64,000 nucleotides of DNA from Phoronis australis (lineage: Eukaryota; Phoronida; Phoronidae): the NCBI GenBank assembly GCA_002633005.1, contig NMRA01000459.1:235047-299046 (forward strand), read 5' to 3'. The notes under the pieces were generated by a model that had not been told where the DNA came from, searched no databases, and saw only the letters and a program-made list of their open reading frames with translations. Position 1 is the stretch's first letter; each line of letters opens with the position of its first letter. Below are positions 1 through 10,753 of the stretch, piece by piece. Both the position numbers and the translations under genes were made by a program.

Positions 1-860
1 GAGAAAAGTGTTACTTGTCTTTGTGCCATTGTTGTTGGAATAACACCCATGTCAAATTAGAGGATCCCACTACAGGCTGAAGAATGGTGTTCTTGGCAGA
101 ATTATGGATGGTAGTTTATCTCTCAGGGGAGGTACTAATTGTGCAATAAAGATAGTAAGTGAACGACCCAATTTGGGTGAAATCAGTACAGTTCCAAGCT
201 TGCGGGCTCATTCCAGGTGGTGTACTTCACACTTCTGGTGCTTGACCAGTGTCATTTAACAAAGGGAACTTGTCAACAATATGTTAATGGCATAGATTTT
301 CTAAGGGAACACATGGCTTGGCCAAAATATGTGCAACTTTTATTACATTAGACCTATGTCTCGAGTAAGATTTGTTTGAAGTCTGTCTCATCAGTATTTG
401 GCTGACAAATTCAGTGGAATATTCAATGTACGCTCAAAGAAAATTTTCCCCAGTATAAGCCCAGGGCAAAAAACTTTGCATGGTTGAACTTCCCAAATGT
501 ATATTTGGGGTTGATTTTTGTTCTGCATAAAATGTTGTCTTTGGAATATATGATTGGGGTTTTCTACAGATAAGTGGTAACAAACTGAAGTAGAAGTCTC
601 CTTGTTTGGAGGTTCATTGAAACCACTTTGACTGCAAACGACAAAATGAATATCAACTTGTCAACCTGGTTGAATTATTTTGAGCAGCATGGCTGTTTTG
701 GCAGCTGTATTAAATTCTGTGTAAATTTATTTGAAAAACTTACTGGCAGCCATTAAAAAATAAGATTGATATACTGTATGTACAACAAAGACTTAATGAA
801 GTTTAGATAGAAACTCAATATCTTAATTACACATGTTGGAACACGAAATAATATAAGAGT
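1..860. other. Unassigned non-coding stretch
   Basis: No convincing coding exon, RNA gene or repeat is seen here. The sequence is AT-rich with scattered stop codons in all frames. It lies downstream of the minus-strand SRA gene, so it is probably intergenic. Confidence 0.4.
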
Positions 861-867
861 AACGCGG

Positions 868-2085
868 AACGTTGAAATGCTCCCACGAATGCATTGCAAA
901 TGGTGTGCTTTTAGGGTTGTGTATTTGTATCATTAAAATGGCCACTAGATGGCGCACAATATGTCGAATCTGTCTGAAAACCAAAAATGCCATCCTTTCT
1001 TTAAAAGAAAGCCATTTACCAACTTAAATTAAAATTCTTCGAGGAACTTCAGAGAAACAGAGGAAAACAAAAAAATGAAATTGCCACTAGGGACAGTGTT
1101 CATCGGATACATCTAAAAGTCGTCATCTTCTCTTGTTAACTTCATATATATACACATGCTAAATTTAATAAAGATCCTGCTGAGGGCTTAGGAGACACAA
1201 CTATGGAAGCAAAACAAAACCGCCACTAGGAGGTGCCACAGTAGTCGAAGTCATCAGAAAATCATCAGCAACCATCCCCTTCAAAGAAAGAACATACATG
1301 CCAACTTTCACAATCGTCCTTAAAGTGGTTTGGTTGACAGAGGGACAAATGCCACAAAACACTCAAAAAACAGCAAAAAAAGCCACTAGGTAGCGCAAAA
1401 AACTTGAATCAATCCGAAGATGAATGGCTAGGGTCACCTCACTAATGGATGCCAATGTGCCAAAGTTTGTGGAAATCCGTTGAGTACCTTTGAAGATACA
1501 GTGATAAACGTAAAAAACTGAAATTGCCATTAGGGGGCACACCGTTAGACCCATCTGTCCGAAAGTCGTCGTCTATTGTCACATTCACTAAATTTAATAA
1601 AGTTGCTGAAGAGCATTCAGGAGATACAGCCATGGGCGCAAAAACAAACAAAACTGCTACTAGGAGGCGCCACAGTAGTCAAAGAAATCGGAAAATCATC
1701 GTCAACTGTCTTCTTCAAAGTAAGAATATCCATGCAAATTTCCACAATCGTCCTTAGAGTGGTTTGGTTGTTAGAAGCAATCCGAAAACGAGAGGATAGC
1801 GTCAACTCATGTATAGATGCCTATGTACCAAATTTCATGAAAATCAGTTGAAGACCTTTGAAGATACAGAGGCAAACGTAAAAAACTAAAATTGTCACTA
1901 GGTGGCACAGGGGTATCTGGGTTGGTCCGAAACTCATCGTCCTCTGTCGTAGACGGCATCGGAACACACCTGCCAAATTTCATACAATCCTGCAAGGGGT
2001 TTAGGAGATACAGCCGCAGACGCCCAGACAGACATGACGGCAGTATGCGACCACATACAAATAATATGTGGGAGCATAAAAATGA
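868..2085 (-). repeat. Dispersed repeat family, copy 1 (CTCF-motif-bearing)
   Basis: About 1.2 kb built of degenerate sub-units. Each holds a GCCACTAG-GGCGC-like block, a 'scaffold' such as CCAAATTTCATGAAAATC, and a phrase like GAAGATACAGAGGCAAACG. The same phrases recur near 4.3, 25.8, 30.15, 40.7 (inverted) and 43.6 kb (inverted). This copy opens with a block around CCCACGAATGCATTGCAAA and closes near 2050-2085 with a hairpin-like ATATGTGGGAGCATAAAAAT. Short ORFs inside it are not conserved between copies, so it is treated as non-coding. The transposon class is unknown. Confidence 0.8.
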
Positions 2086-3154
2086 AGGTAGGTTATTGTA
2101 AGGGACCCCCCCCCTCCCCGAGCCAACTTCAGTCATTTGGTTGGATAACAGAAACTTCAAAATAAAACTCTAGAAATGGTTTATTACAAAAATAGAAACG
2201 ATATAAAATGACACTGTAAAAATGAAAATTTTAAAACCAACCTGACCATGATTATAATCCAGGCAACTTTTTGACTTAACAGTACACACATGTATTAATG
2301 GTTAATATGGAAACATCAGGTGTGTGAATGAGACCGATATACATGTCAACTGCTACTATTTTTTGCTAAACAATCTTCATTGTTCGTCACTTTATGTTAC
2401 TGAAGCGATCGGCGATTATAAAATACTTAAAAAACTAAGAAGGAAAGCTTTACCTAAGTAAATTTTAAAAAAAGCATTGTGTCCGGGTGTGACAATACAA
2501 CCCAATGAAAATAATACCGCACCGCAGTAAGAACAGATTACAGGAATTCCTACACTTAAGCTACATTAAATTTAACTGTCTTAACTACATAATACCCACT
2601 ACCCAGTTGCTACACGAGCTAACAATGATATTGCTTCACATATAATATTGCATTAAAACACTAGAATAGCAGGTCAAGACTAGATTTCTAGAAGCAAGAC
2701 GAACAAGTTTCTTGCAAACATGTTGAAAAAACATTAAAAAGTACCTGTGGAATGCTAACATAACCACACAGCTACTTCGAATAATAAAAAAACAAAAAGG
2801 CTGACTAGAATTTATACAATGACCAAAGCTACCTACAAAGAGGAAGTTTACAAAACCAGTATGGCACCAGTTGATACACCTGACAGAAGAACAATAATTT
2901 GTTTGACTTCCAACAAAATTAATAGAAAAAAAGATATAAAATTAAAATGGACCCTTGTAAAACAAACACAGCGGTTTCTTTGCTAATACTGTCACTTCAA
3001 GTTCAGCGATTATCTCCCATTACTCCCTGTCAACAGCCGACATGTCACCATTACTCTTGTTGTCCCTCTTTGTTGTCAGCAGACATGTCAGCATTACTCC
3101 AGTAATCTTTCCTTGTTTACAGCCGACACATCAGCGTTACTCTAGCTATCCCTC
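2086..3154 (-). other. Probable 3' UTR of the SRA-domain gene
   Basis: This stretch directly follows the stop codon (TAA at 3155-3157, minus strand) and holds no recognisable coding sequence. A minus-strand AATAAA (TTTATT at 2180-2185) is a plausible polyadenylation signal and would give a 3' UTR of about 1 kb. Its first 120 bp continue the 43-bp minisatellite that spans the stop codon. Confidence 0.45.
2180..2185 (-). terminator. Candidate polyadenylation signal of the SRA gene
   Basis: AATAAA on the minus strand, about 0.97 kb past the stop codon. No downstream GU-rich element was verified and other weaker signals exist, so the assignment is tentative. Confidence 0.35.
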
Positions 3155-3186
3155 TTAGTTGTCAGCTGACATGTCAGCATCTCCAT
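3032..3186. repeat. 43-bp minisatellite spanning a stop codon
   Basis: Four diverged copies. The core GACATGTCA (or GACACATCA) starts at 3039, 3082, 3125 and 3168, a constant spacing of 43 bp. The copy at 3168 lies in the last coding exon of the SRA gene and encodes the C-terminal DMSADN. The other copies lie in the 3' UTR. Confidence 0.8.
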
Positions 3187-6100
3187 TATCAGATTCTTCA
3201 CTCGCCACACATTCGTTTCCCTCCTCAAGCTGTTCAGTAACCATCTCTTCTTGGTCACCAGAGGGAGTCTGTTCATTGCCTGGTGACAGGGGAGGCGACT
3301 CCCCCAATTCAGATGGTGGCTTGGACAGTGCATCTATTTCTGACCCAAGCTCTGAAGATGGTGTGTCACTGCTGTGTTCCCCTTCACTGCCGAGACCAGA
3401 ATCTTGACTACTGCATGTGTCGTCCATTTCTTCCTATATTTAAAGGAAAGTTACGGTCTTCTAAATAAACACATTAATGATGTCTAAGTGTGTAGTCAAC
3501 GCATACAGTCAGTAACAAATTTTTGAGTCATTACGTTACTGGCATTTACTAGTAATTGAATCAATACTTTCTGAGGAAGCCAAAGTACTAGGTACATACC
3601 AGGTTTCAAATGGCTAATTAAAAATGCCAAGATGGTACATATTTAATGGGAAATATCACATTCCCAAAATATACATAAAGTTTTGCATGATCGTTTCTTT
3701 TTGTTGAATTTAACTCATCTTTTATGGGCCAGTAACTTAATATTGTTTTCCCACTATTACTGAAAAAGTAATAAATAGACCTACAGAACAACTGGAAGTG
3801 CCAAACAGATTATACAAATGATATAATGAGCATGAAGTTTATTAGTAATTTTAGAAACCTTTTTAATGTTGTGAGATACAGTTTCCGGTTTTAAACTCTG
3901 AGGAGTGAATTGAGAACATTGATTGCACATATGACAAGAATCACACACTTGAAGTATCCTTCTCAGGTATTGGTTATTTGAGCTTATGGCTCTTAGTACC
4001 GTGGGGACATCTGTTGCAAAAGTCAACAATTATATTTTTTGTTCTTATGGAACATAATTAATAACATTCTGGAACATGAATCATGCGATACCAAACCTTT
4101 TATGAAGGAAAATGATAAGAACTCGATTAGCTTACCTTGGGTTTGCACTCCCAGGGTGGAGGCGCCTGATTCGTCAGTCGCTTCATGGCAAACTTCCAAA
4201 CACCAAACCCTTCAACGCCAGTGGTAAACCAAGCCTTCTCCACAGAATACAAACCTAAATGATGTCATAAAAACGGTCAAAATCTTAACAAAAATAGCAA
4301 GTAAAAACCTCAAGGGTTTGCCACACCATCTGTCCAAAAATCTACGTCAGTCGTGGTTTTCTCATCAGGAACACGTCTGCCAACCAAATTGTCATAATAA
4401 TCCTTTCAGCGGTTTGGTATTTAAAAAGGCTGATGACAAAAACAATCTAAAACATAATAAAAAGGGTGCAAAATACACCAAATCGGTCTGAAACTGGAAA
4501 GGTATGGTCTGATGGTCACCTTCTTAATAGAAACCTATTTGCCAAATAACGTGAAAATCCATTAACTCTGAAGATACAGAGGCAAACACAAAAATAGCCT
4601 GACGCTATTAGGCACAGTGGTAGTCTGACTGACCTGAAACTTGTATTAACCTACATGAGCTCTATAGGCACACACCTGCCAAATTTCACAAAGCTCCTCC
4701 AAAGGATGAAGGAGATGGCCGCAAATGCAAAAAAACAAAATTGCCTTCTAGGGGATGCCCGTCAAAAATCATTGCCAGCTGTTGTCTTCTCATCAGGAAC
4801 ATGTCTACCAATTTTCATAAAGATTGATTGAGCGGTTCAGCAGATAGAATGGAAAACGCCAGAAAACGAACTCGAAAAGAACAAAAATGGACACCAATGG
4901 AGGCAAGATGAGTCGAATCTGTTCAAAACTGGAATTGTACTGTCGCCTCCTTAATACAAACCTATTTGCCAAGAACATCCATCAAGGAACTCCAAAGTTA
5001 AAAAGGCAAATGTAGAAAGGTGAAATTGCCACCAGGGGGCACAGCCAAAGCTGGATCGGTCAGAAACTGGAAGCCATTTTTCCACAACTTCATAGGAACA
5101 CAACTGCCAAATCTCATTAAGATGCTTCAAGGGGTTAATGAGACACAGCAGCATACGCCGGAAAGATATGATAACACTCACCAACATAAGCACCCCTAAA
5201 AATGGCAGACGACGGAACAGATTTCACTTACACATTCTATTAGCAATATCGTTGAAACAGAAGCTGCTTTTGCTAAATTTCAAAAAATTATAGAATGAGG
5301 AAATCCTTAAACTTTTTAAAAGTGCGCAAGACTGAAAATTTCGTATCTAAAATTTCAGACCACCAAATCCCTAAAATATCCAAGTTTCCTATTCATAAAA
5401 TCTTTCTTCCCGTCTTACCATCATATCTGTAGCCACTCTCGGGAGCAAAGGGGCTCCTTAGTTTGTACCCTCGTATGACCCGCACTGGATTACCCGTCTC
5501 AACGTTCCTGCTCAGAGCAAGGTTGCCCCTTGTGAGGGTCTGGTCTTTCGACTGGGGGGCAGTACGTAGATTCTGAAATATTTGTTCAATAAACTGTAAA
5601 ATTTCAGTTAGCGCTAAGGGCTAGGAGAACAATCAAACGTCGACGAACGATGGACACTTTTGGACACCAAATTTTAAATTTGACTTGAAGCTGGGGATGC
5701 GCTCTTTCCAAGACTTGGGCTTTAACCTGGGTTAATTTGCTATTAAGGCATAAGTACAACTGAGAAGATGAAGTTTAACTGAGGGAGAATGGCCAGGCTG
5801 GATTTCATAGTTTTATTTACTCGTTCAGGAACCGACTGTGAGGCATGAAAAAACAGACTCAACTTCTCAATAGCTACAGCAACATCAGTAGTTCTTGAAA
5901 AGTTGAGGAAAGCTTTAATATCATTTTCCCTTTGGTTCTTTGCAAAAGGTGAAAAAATAACGTAATGTAAAAAACAATGACTAGAAAATTACCCAACCAT
6001 TGAATTTTTGAAATAACAGAAATTTTTGAAAACTACTGATCCTGTATTTTGACAGTCACCTTTGGCTTGTTTGGAGTTCCTTTAAGATCACGCCCACCCT

Positions 6101-9100
6101 CCCCAGTGTAGGTGAAGTATTCGCCCATGTCTACATCATCCGCATAGCCACCTGACAAGGCGATAGAGTATGCCCCTTCGTGGCCACCATGAATACCCGA
6201 CACCGGCGGCCTGCAACACATAAGAATGAAGACGCATGAAGCCCAGAGTTATACTAAATCAGTACCTTGGGCTTGTTGGGTGTTCCTTTCAGATCTCGAC
6301 CACCTTCCCCAGTATAGGTAAAGTAGTCGCCCATATCGACGTCATCTGCGTACCCGCCAGAGAGGGCAATAGAGTATGCACCGTCATGACCTCCATGTAT
6401 GCCTGCAACAGTCGGCCTGCAATACCCCCCAAAGACTGTTTAGATTACAATAAACAACTTGGAACGAGTAAATATTGCAGCGTCAAGTGACTGAAATTTA
6501 AACTAATTGGGTGGTTATGGCAGAGTTGATTAAGAGATCAGTCCTACACTTGCAACCTTATGAATTAAAAACCCATTCCTTCATTCTCTTGGAGGGAATG
6601 GAGTTTAATCTCAGTTCTCGATAAGATCACCACCTCCACACTGACTGCTCTCGGCTATAACAATTGAGAAATGTTAGTTCTGGAAATGTGAGAAAAAATT
6701 TAGAAACAGACAAAATTATTGTCATAGCAAACTCCAATTTATCTTGGTTACCAGAGCAAAACAATGGGTTTAGTGTATTATACTGCAGTTCAATTTGTAG
6801 AGTGACCAACAGACAGTATGCAAGAAACGGAGTGTCATCTTCGACCTTTTCAAAGTACTTATTTCTACACTAAAAAACTTTCAGCTATCTGACTGGCAAT
6901 TGCAGGAGACACACATATGTTGCAATTGTACAGCATTAGGCAAATACAGATCTAGGATATTAAAATCCCTGAATGCAATAGAGTTGTAACCAAATGAAAA
7001 GGTGAGCTTTGCTTTTTAATAGTTCATTACCCACAGAGACTTCTAGCCACGTTTTGAGTTTCATTCATATAAATCTAGCGGCCAATAGCGGGCACCAGTC
7101 ATAGGCAGCTACAATGAAGAAATTTTCTAAAAACTCTGGAGTACTTCAACCATCCAAGTTTTAGTTTCAAAGTGGAGGACTAATTAAAAAGCAAATTTGC
7201 TGAGAAGTTAGTCTGTTCTAACGCCTTTTGCTCATTCTTCAAACACTTCAGCCGTTCAAAACAAATGTAGCACTTAAAATATTCACATTACAAACAATTT
7301 TTACCTGTGAACGCCTGCTGCGCAGGCTTCCATTCTCATCAGCCAATATGTGCCCACGTCAACGCCATCTACTGGGCCATAGAAATTTTCTCGAAATTTG
7401 GGAACACGAATTCTTGGTGAGTCATCATGTGCTAGGTCATACTCTACTTGTTCTTGTATGTCACTGACATCAAGTGCAGCCTAAAAAGATAAAGTTATTA
7501 TTATGTAACGCTCGCCACTTCCAATCAGCTACAGCAACGTTATGGTAGTTATTAAAAAAGTTGAAAATTTTTTCAGAATTTGCCTCGATTGCCTGAACTA
7601 CGAAACATGAATGCGAAGACAGGAACCATTAGAAAATTCAGCGACCTCTTTGAGTATTCAAATTTTAAACAATTGTAAAACAAATTTAGGTCAATATGTC
7701 ATATGTCAGTCACAAAAATTGTACTAAAATCTGAGAAAATTTTCGAAAACTCAGTGCAAAGTTGCAAAAATCATGTTAAAAGACCCGAGTGTATAGTAAA
7801 CTGTAACCATCAGAATTCCCACAAAATATATTTCAAGAGCATATGTAAATTTTTATCAAACCTTTCCCTGCAGCCGGGAAGACCTCCTTGCTGGTCCTGA
7901 TCGGATTGACCCGTAATTCTCATCTTTTATCTGTTGTTTTGCTTTCTTTTCAGGCTGCCACTCCTTAGCATCACTCTTTCTTTTGAAGACAGCAGGTTTC
8001 TTGATTACTTTGAAAGGGAGTAGGAAGTCTTTCTGCAATAATATGAAAAAGTAGGAATCGTGAATTTACATTGTGTTGTGAACTGTAATGCAACCGCCAC
8101 ATCACCTGCCTTAGCCTTAGAACAGTTAAGGCGGCAAATCTCAATCTTGTCAACATGGTCAGGGCAGATTAGTTGCAATCAAGTTGACGATCATGGATCA
8201 TGACAGGGTCACTCACCTCAACGTCCCTGACACTGTTCTCCACAGCGCCTCCATTGCAGTGCAAATGCCAAAAGCTCATGGGACTTCTTGTCCTATGATA
8301 GTGGATGCCTCTGACACTGGTGAATATGAACACCAGTTTGTTACCCAACATGATGTATAGTGTTAATGAAATGCATGATAAACATTTTGGTGTACTGGTA
8401 ACACTAACTTAAATCTTAATTGGGGTCCCACGTTTTGAGAAACAATTTCAGTTACCCACAACAGAATAAACAATTATCCATTAAACCAGGGTTTGTATGT
8501 AATGCCTTGCAATCATGCAGTATTGTGATAATTAAACAACTTGTTTACTTTAGAAAAGTTCTGAGTTCAAACTTGTTCTTAAACACTCCGCAGCTCATCG
8601 TGAGCCAGGCTTATCTCACAGGCGCTTGGGTTTATCGCAAATGACGTCACTCAATAATATATATAAGAAAACATGAAGGTTGGACACTCGAAATCTGTTT
8701 GCTGAAAATTTTCCACTCAAATGTGCATGGAACTCTATGAAACTAGCATCGAACAACTATTAGAATGCCTTCTTTCATTCGATCTCTTCAAATTGCCTTC
8801 GAGTGGCGATTTGGCGACAAAAATGCCAAAAGAATGCCAAAATCACAAATTCAAGGACCTGATTCCGTGATATCATGGCAGACGGTCTTCGCACATCCGG
8901 GTTTTTGACGGACGCTCCCCGAGCTAAATCCGAAGGTCTAATTTCGCGCGGCTTTCATCGTCAATCCCTCGACTACTTGATCATGAAAACTGAGCAGAGA
9001 GCACTTTATTGCCAAATAAATGTAATTACTCACATATTTGTGTCAAATATAAATTATCCTGATACTGTATTGATATGCGAAGTTTTTGTGTACTGTGATT

Positions 9101-10352
9101 TCATATGAAGGTTTTACTTTTGGCCAAAACCATTGAGTTAACTCGTCGGCCACGCGCATTGTAATACTTGCACGGACAGCGTTTCCTGGACGAGTGTGTT
9201 GTGCTTCAATCAAAAAAGTGCGTTATGTCAAGATGAGAACCAAGATACACCAGTTTATGTAATAAATTTCTAAGTTAAGGGCGAAAATGAGCCGTCAGTG
9301 GAATAAAGTTACAAATAATCATTAAAATACTAACTTTAACATTCTCAATTAGTTGAGTTTCGGATTAGAATTATTGAATTTGAAATATTGGTTGCTTGCT
9401 CAAACTCGAAGTTTCATCTACGTCAGGCGTACAAGTTGAAGCACAACTGAAATCCGCCATGTTTACTATTTCAGGTCCTTGAATTCAGAGTTTTGAGATT
9501 GTTTTGGAAATTCCATCGCCACTTCACCACTCACGAAGACAGTTAATGGGATCTAGGAAAGATAAGGCTTTGTTTATGCAATACCAGGCTAAGGGAGGTG
9601 CACGCAGATTTTATTTGGATTTTGGACGGTTGAAGTTGGGAGCCTCGGCTAAACAGATTTCGAGTGTCCAACCTTTATGTTTTCTTATATATATATATAT
9701 TGTGACGTCATTTGCGATAAACCCATGCGCCTGTGGCTTATCTCAACAAAGTCTAAGCTCCATTCCTGCGACGAAACAAATCCTGCTGTGGAGATTTGAA
9801 TGATATGCATGGCACTGGTGGTTCTGAAAATTTGGGACCCCTGTCACTGTCACGGGTCCATTTAGGCACAGAAGATGCGATTATAATTTGAAGGTCCAAA
9901 ATGAACTGGGCGCATTAAGTTAGTGTAAAACTTTCAATGTAAGGATATAGTGAACCACGACTGTCAAGTTTATTGTCGGTGTCGAGTTGATTGTGCGGTG
10001 ACCACCCTGCCTGCCTGTAGGCAATGACCATCGCCTCTGTTGGCCCGAGGTGGTTGGTGCGAGGCATAATTCGCCGAAAAGCTTCCTGCGTACAGAGCGC
10101 CTATAGCCTCTACATCGCCTCTGGTTCGGGCCAACAGAGGCGATGGTCATTGCCTAGCCTGCCTGATAACCACGAGGCACGACCACGCCAACAGCTGACT
10201 GACTTAGCCCAGCCCTAACCCGGACACACAACCCGACTCACTGGGATTGTACGTTCAAAACTTACTGTCAATCCTATCTGCGACAGTATTTTCCTATTGT
10301 CTTCTAGATTTTTCAGCCTTCGTTTCTCATATTCTGATAATCCTGCAGGCAT
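3155..10352 (-). CDS. SRA/YDG-domain protein (UHRF1-like SRA without RING, PHD or Tudor)
   Basis: Exons on the minus strand: 10352-10266, 8032-7862, 7480-7305, then one of two alternatives (6416-6266 or 6210-6060), 5572-5419, 4254-4136 and 3433-3155. All junctions are AG/GT and all phases fit, giving 378 residues. Residues 1-29 contain [18 protein letters not shown], a basic helix of the type seen before SRA domains in YDG proteins. Residues 30-86 are Lys/Arg-rich and look like a nuclear signal. Residues about 117-286 are an SRA domain: [12 protein letters not shown], then [39 protein letters not shown] and YRYDG, ending [16 protein letters not shown]. In UHRF1 this fold flips and binds 5-methylcytosine, and the pocket Tyr/Asp and Tyr-Thr residues are present here. 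The tail (287-378) is acidic and Ser/Pro-rich with a DSGLGS motif. No RING, PHD, Tudor or ubiquitin-like exon was found. The start is the first ATG of exon 1. A role in reading DNA methylation is inferred from the family. Confidence 0.9.
4320..5215 (-). repeat. Dispersed repeat family, diverged copy 2
   Basis: This lies in an SRA-gene intron. It shares phrases with the other copies (CTGCCAAATTTCACAAAG, GAAGATACAGAGGCAAAC, GCCACCAGGGGGCACAG) but is more diverged. It contains CCACCAGGGGGCAC at 5029-5042, a full match to the CTCF core consensus. Confidence 0.65.
6060..6210 (-). other. Alternative SRA exon, downstream copy (A)
   Basis: 151 nt, acceptor TTGCAG and donor AAG|GTGACT, with the same phases as copy B. 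It encodes [28 protein letters not shown] and [18 protein letters not shown]. The 55-nt spacer (6211-6265) separates it from copy B. Relative to B there are four amino-acid changes (P/T, S/A, E/D, E/D) and 26 synonymous codon differences over 50 codons. Confidence 0.9.
6266..6416 (-). other. Alternative SRA exon, upstream copy (B)
   Basis: 151 nt, acceptor TTGCAG and donor AAG|GTACTG, phase 2 in and phase 0 out. It encodes [28 protein letters not shown] and [18 protein letters not shown]. In UHRF1 the matching segment holds the thumb loop valine (VAGIHG), the base-pocket Tyr/Asp and Tyr-Thr, and the finger loop. It is 5' of copy A in transcription order. Confidence 0.9.
8609..9743. mobile_element. 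Inverted-repeat DNA transposon (hAT- or P-like MITE) with 8-bp TSD
   Basis: The element spans 8617-9735 (1119 bp). It begins CACAGGCGC and ends GCGCCTGTG, with inverted arms of about 100 bp (for example GGGTTTATCGCAAATGACGT, and ATATATATAAGAAAACAT). Further weaker inverted matches lie inside, near 8855 and 9475. It is flanked by a perfect 8-bp direct repeat GCTTATCT at 8609-8616 and 9736-9743. An 8-bp duplication is typical of hAT and P superfamilies. No transposase is encoded, so it is non-autonomous. It sits in intron 1 of the SRA gene. Each arm carries TGACGTCA, a CRE-like palindrome. Confidence 0.85.
10019..10155. repeat. Perfect 30-bp inverted repeat (hairpin) in intron 1 of the SRA gene
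   Basis: Positions 10019-10048 (AGGCAATGACCATCGCCTCT...) are exactly reverse-complementary to 10126-10155, with a 77-bp loop. It lies about 110 bp inside intron 1, next to the promoter of the SRA/GATAD1 pair. The flanks (CCTGCCTGCC on one side, CCTGCCTG on the other) hint that the arms once extended further. Confidence 0.9.
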
Positions 10353-10753
10353 TCTGAAATCCGTGAGCTGCAAACCCGGGATACGCAAACGGAACACAAC
10401 ACCGGTTTTACAATTAGGTCATTAAAATCCACGCTACTATTTCGCGCCAAATTGTCACATGACTTCTTACTAAGATGTCAAAGCCCAACACATTAATGAA
10501 AGACTAAACTGTACTTCGGTTATAAATAAAATGGGTAGGATAGAATTTTCATAGCTGCGGTTATCATTGTTTGTGTCACCTCTGCTAAAGAGGAATGTGT
10601 GGACAAAGACGTAATAATAAAGTTTTGATTGGCGGCTTTAGATTTTAGAATAACTCATAACTCCGCATAAAACAGTTTCCGGTTTCCGGTTTTGTTCTTT
10701 TTCTTGTCGGTCTGTTTGTGCTGAGTGATAACTTAACGCTTTGAGGCTCAGTC
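10353..10753. promoter_or_regulatory. Bidirectional promoter between SRA gene and GATAD1, with E2F site
   Basis: The two start codons (10352 minus, 10754 plus) are 401 bp apart and diverge. TTTCGCGCCAAA at 10440-10451 is a canonical E2F site, about 90 bp upstream of the SRA start codon. ATTGG (inverted CCAAT box) lies at 10628-10632. No TATA box is evident. Transcription starts are not determined. Confidence 0.65.

Noticed and set aside
1363-2160. Several overlapping open frames of 60-117 codons
   Set aside because: They lie wholly inside the dispersed repeat, occur on both strands, and are not preserved in its other copies.
10395-10397. Upstream GTG as an earlier start for the SRA protein
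   Set aside because: A non-ATG start is not needed. The first ATG at 10352 begins the conserved helix and has an acceptable context.
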